Positions 61,506-64,000 of a DNA stretch of 64,000 nucleotides are shown piece by piece (positions within the stretch are counted from its first letter, which is position 1; each line of letters opens with the position of its first letter). A model generated the notes under the pieces. It saw nothing but the letters and a program-made list of their open reading frames with translations. It searched no databases and was not told the origin of the DNA. This stretch comes from Linyphia triangularis (lineage: Eukaryota > Arthropoda > Arachnida > Araneae > Linyphiidae). A program made the translations under genes and the position numbers. The stretch lies in the NCBI GenBank assembly GCA_963978545.1, contig OZ021721.1:40225348-40289347 (forward strand). Reading direction: 5' to 3'.

Positions 61506-63444
61506 TCACTGGATAGAATTTACAAAGGAATGAATTTGATGTAAACCTACCAAAACTTCCAATTTGAAAAATCTATAGTTCATTTCAGTATTCATTTAGA
61601 TTTTTCACTAGTAGCTCAGTACTGTCTGAGTTTATCAGTGAAAAATGTAAAAGTTTAACAACTATGTTCCCAATAGTTTGAAAAGATAAATGTCATACCT
61701 AAAATTTTAGCATCGCACTGCAACAATGTCTAATAAATATTTCAACGGGGTTGTTCAAAGCTCATACAGACCAAGACCATTAGTCAGGGTATACTATAAT
61801 AGTAGGAACTTGATTCAGAACGTCCCAGAAAAAATACACTGTTAAAGGACAAGTTTTTTTTTTTTTTTTTTTTTTTTTTTTGTAAATTAGGCTTGATCCA
61901 CTTTTGATATAATCAGCTCATATAAAATTCCACATTTTAAAAAGCATTGCCGTGAATTGATATAATAATTACCCTAATTTTGCAAACCCATTTTAAATAT
62001 ACTTTTTATGAATTCCTTTGAATAATTCTCTTAAAGTCAATGTTTCTCAATTAAATAATTTTTGGTCTCCTAACTGAATAGTTTTTGTGTGTAATTCGAA
62101 TAAAATTAATTAATTCGTGCATTAGAGTAAATGCAAACATTTTTTTCAACTTTGAGTTATTTAAATATCATTTCTAGTTATGAAATATAAAGCAAAGTAG
62201 TTACGCTCATAAAAAGCAGGATCCAAATCAAATAAATATTAAGTCGCATTGTCACAAACATTCAATGGGAATTCAATATTTGTAAGGTAATATACTATTA
62301 TTTTTATGAAAGAGGTTGATGTTATTTCTTATACAACAACGTTAGTATTTAGACTTGTAAAGGAGGAATACGAATATGAAGTTCGAAATTATATGAAGTA
62401 CGTTTAATTAAGAGACTTCTGAAAAACCACAAGCAAATTACAGGTTTTTTATCACATAAAATTTACAATATTGTAAAAAATTTCTTGATTCTAGTTGTGG
62501 ATAGAATCCAATTGTTTTAAACACCCAAAGTGGATTTCAAGTATTTTGAATAAAAAATACTTGAATTTTAAGTATAGAACTATAGATGCATGACATGATT
62601 TTGAAAGAAAGTCTCAGCCCCTCCCCCTTCTCCCCATCATACTGACTATTTATCAGTAAATGTTTCTTCAAAATTCCTTTTCCGGATTCTACTTGAGATA
62701 AAAAAAATAGGACGAAAATCAACTCTGATTTACGAAGATTGAAATATAATTGTTCATTTCTTAATAAAAAATTTTAAATCTGTGTTTTGAAAAGTGTTTT
62801 TTTATAAAAAGGCTTCGCATACTTTGAAATAGCCCATCAATGAGAATTCATACACACCATAGCAAAACAATCAATTTGATACATGAAATTTCAACCAAAG
62901 TACATTTCAAAAAAAATTTAGAAGGAATTTTGAATAAACTTTTTTTTCATTATTATTATTATTATTAATTAAAAATGGTATCATTCACAAACAATGAACA
63001 TACAATAATTAAATCATAATGTGTGGGTCTTTTACTTAACAGCATAAAAACCCTAGCAATTATGGGTATAGTTTTTATAACCACCTTGTTTATCATGAGA
63101 GAAGAAAAACAAACACATGAAGCATCGAAACATCAGGTAAGCAAATAATAAGCTAAACCATGAAAAGGGACATATTTCAGTTTTTTTTCACATAACAGAG
63201 TTTGACATAAATCCTTTGCTATAGGTATTCGGATACAAGTCTTTTTGACGTAGAACTAAGTCTTTCCAGGCTATATATAGATAGGACAAATATCGTAGAC
63301 ATATTTATTAGAAATATGTCATATTTTAGACATTTATAGAGCAATTCCCTGGATGATCCACGGGACATTTCCGATCTTTTTCTACTCGAAAACAGATTAG
63401 ATTTGTAAAATTATGAAAAATTTAGTAATTATGTTTTTTATATA
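61506..63444. other. AT-rich DNA, no gene recognised
   Basis: This contains a T28 run at 61854-61881 and a short (ATT)n at about 62949-62967. Nothing else was recognised. Confidence 0.45.
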
Positions 63445-63621
63445 ATATTAGTAGGAGGCAAAGTCGTATAGAAAAATAATTGTCTTCTCTAGGTCAAATA
63501 TGCATTTATAACATTTGACGCACGGAACAAGTTCATTCCCCGAGCGTCTGTGGTTTATAAATGCATATTTGACCAAGTTGAAATAATTATATTTTCTTAT
63601 AACTTTGCCACTAACTAATAT
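63445..63621. mobile_element. 177-bp foldback MITE / long hairpin
   Basis: The left arm ATATTAGTAGGAGGCAAAG continues to GGTCAAATATGCATTTATAA (about 70 bp). The right arm is its inverted copy, whose reverse complement reads ATATTAGTTAGTGGCAAAG to TGGTCAAATATGCATTTATAA. The central 35 bp closes with a GACGC/GCGTC stem. The whole unit can fold into a nearly continuous hairpin and has no coding capacity. Target duplications are uncertain because the ends fall in ATATTA-type sequence. Confidence 0.75.
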
Positions 63622-64000
63622 CTCACTATATTGAAAAAAAAAAAAAAGGTAAGGAATCTAATTCTGTGTCACTTGCAACACTCAATTTCTGGTGCAAGGA
63701 GAACTGTGAAATTAGAAACATAAGCAGTTTTTGCATTCGTTTAATTCCAAAAGACGAAAAAAAAAAAATTAATTAGTTTTTTTTAATTTAATTTTTAAAT
63801 TTTGAAGTGATGGTAATCCAATGGGAAAAAGGTTTCCCCCGACTCTTCTATTTGAATAAATACTTAACATATTTGCTTTTTTCCCATTGAAAAAAAAATT
63901 TCGTTATAATCTTTGAAATCTTCTCTTACTGATGGCATTAAAAATGTCATTGGATGATTAAAAATTAATTTGATACATCATGTTTTAGCAAACACTAAAA
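63622..64000. other. AT-rich DNA to the right edge
   Basis: Short A- and T-runs only. No feature recognised. Confidence 0.4.

Overview
The window looks like AT-rich, non-coding chromosomal DNA from an arthropod. I lean towards a chelicerate or spider-like genome, but the sequence does not fix the species. The basis is the high A+T content, long mono-, di- and trinucleotide runs, core promoters built from a TATA box plus a TCAGT/TCAGA-type initiator, and a mixture of piggyBac, mariner, Ty3/Gypsy and tRNA-derived SINE copies typical of arthropods. No complete host gene, rRNA, functional tRNA or CRISPR array was found. Almost every coding-like stretch is a mobile element or its remains.

Layout. 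0-0.45 kb: decayed C-terminal fragment of an unnamed repeat-encoded protein family, also present at 35.6-35.9 kb. 0.45-15.5 kb: AT-rich DNA with two small local duplications. 15.5-15.8 kb: foldback MITE. 17.0-18.25 kb: a full-length tRNA-derived SINE with perfect 12-bp target duplications, sitting inside a coding-like minus-strand stretch, then an inverted pair of a second SINE family. 19.8-20.9 kb: a degenerate tandem array of about 105 bp units, split by a second copy of the first SINE (13-bp target duplications), then a TATA/initiator promoter and a possible terminal exon with polyadenylation signal. 20.95-22.23 kb: non-autonomous DNA transposon with repeated internal copies of its terminal motif. 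22.73-23.19 kb: solo LTR with a 4-bp target duplication, a minus-strand TATA/initiator and a perfect heat-shock-element array. 23.4-23.8 kb: 3' end of a mariner-like transposon. 24-33.7 kb: mostly unannotatable, with a GC-rich repeat, an 18-bp minisatellite and a long (ATT)n tract. 33.8-35.5 and 50.6-52.6 kb: two internally deleted piggyBac-like elements in opposite orientation with related ends and subterminal palindromes. 38.7-49.4 kb: a 10.67-kb Ty3/Gypsy retrotransposon on the minus strand. 52.6-64 kb: AT-rich, with degenerate repeats and a 177-bp foldback hairpin.

The retrotransposon is the only long coding unit. Its order on the minus strand is 5' LTR (47984-49380), primer-binding site, gag, a T-TTT-TTA slippery site in the correct phase for a -1 shift, pol (protease, reverse transcriptase, RNase H, integrase), a 3-kb non-coding tail with a 6-copy 86-bp minisatellite and a roughly 170-bp (AT)n, and the 3' LTR (38708-40104). 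The LTRs have identical length, differ by about 13 bases by eye, and are flanked by TTATA duplications, so the insertion is recent. It nevertheless looks dead: the protease DTG reads DTR, and the polymerase frame is broken just after YIDD.

I did not find a convincing new multi-gene system. The items most worth a second look are the transcript-like unit at 20.46-20.85 kb, the heat-shock-element solo LTR, the motif-iterated DNA element at 20.95 kb, the repeat-encoded protein family with fragments at both 0 and 35.7 kb, and the coding-like stretch split by the SINE at 17.1 kb.
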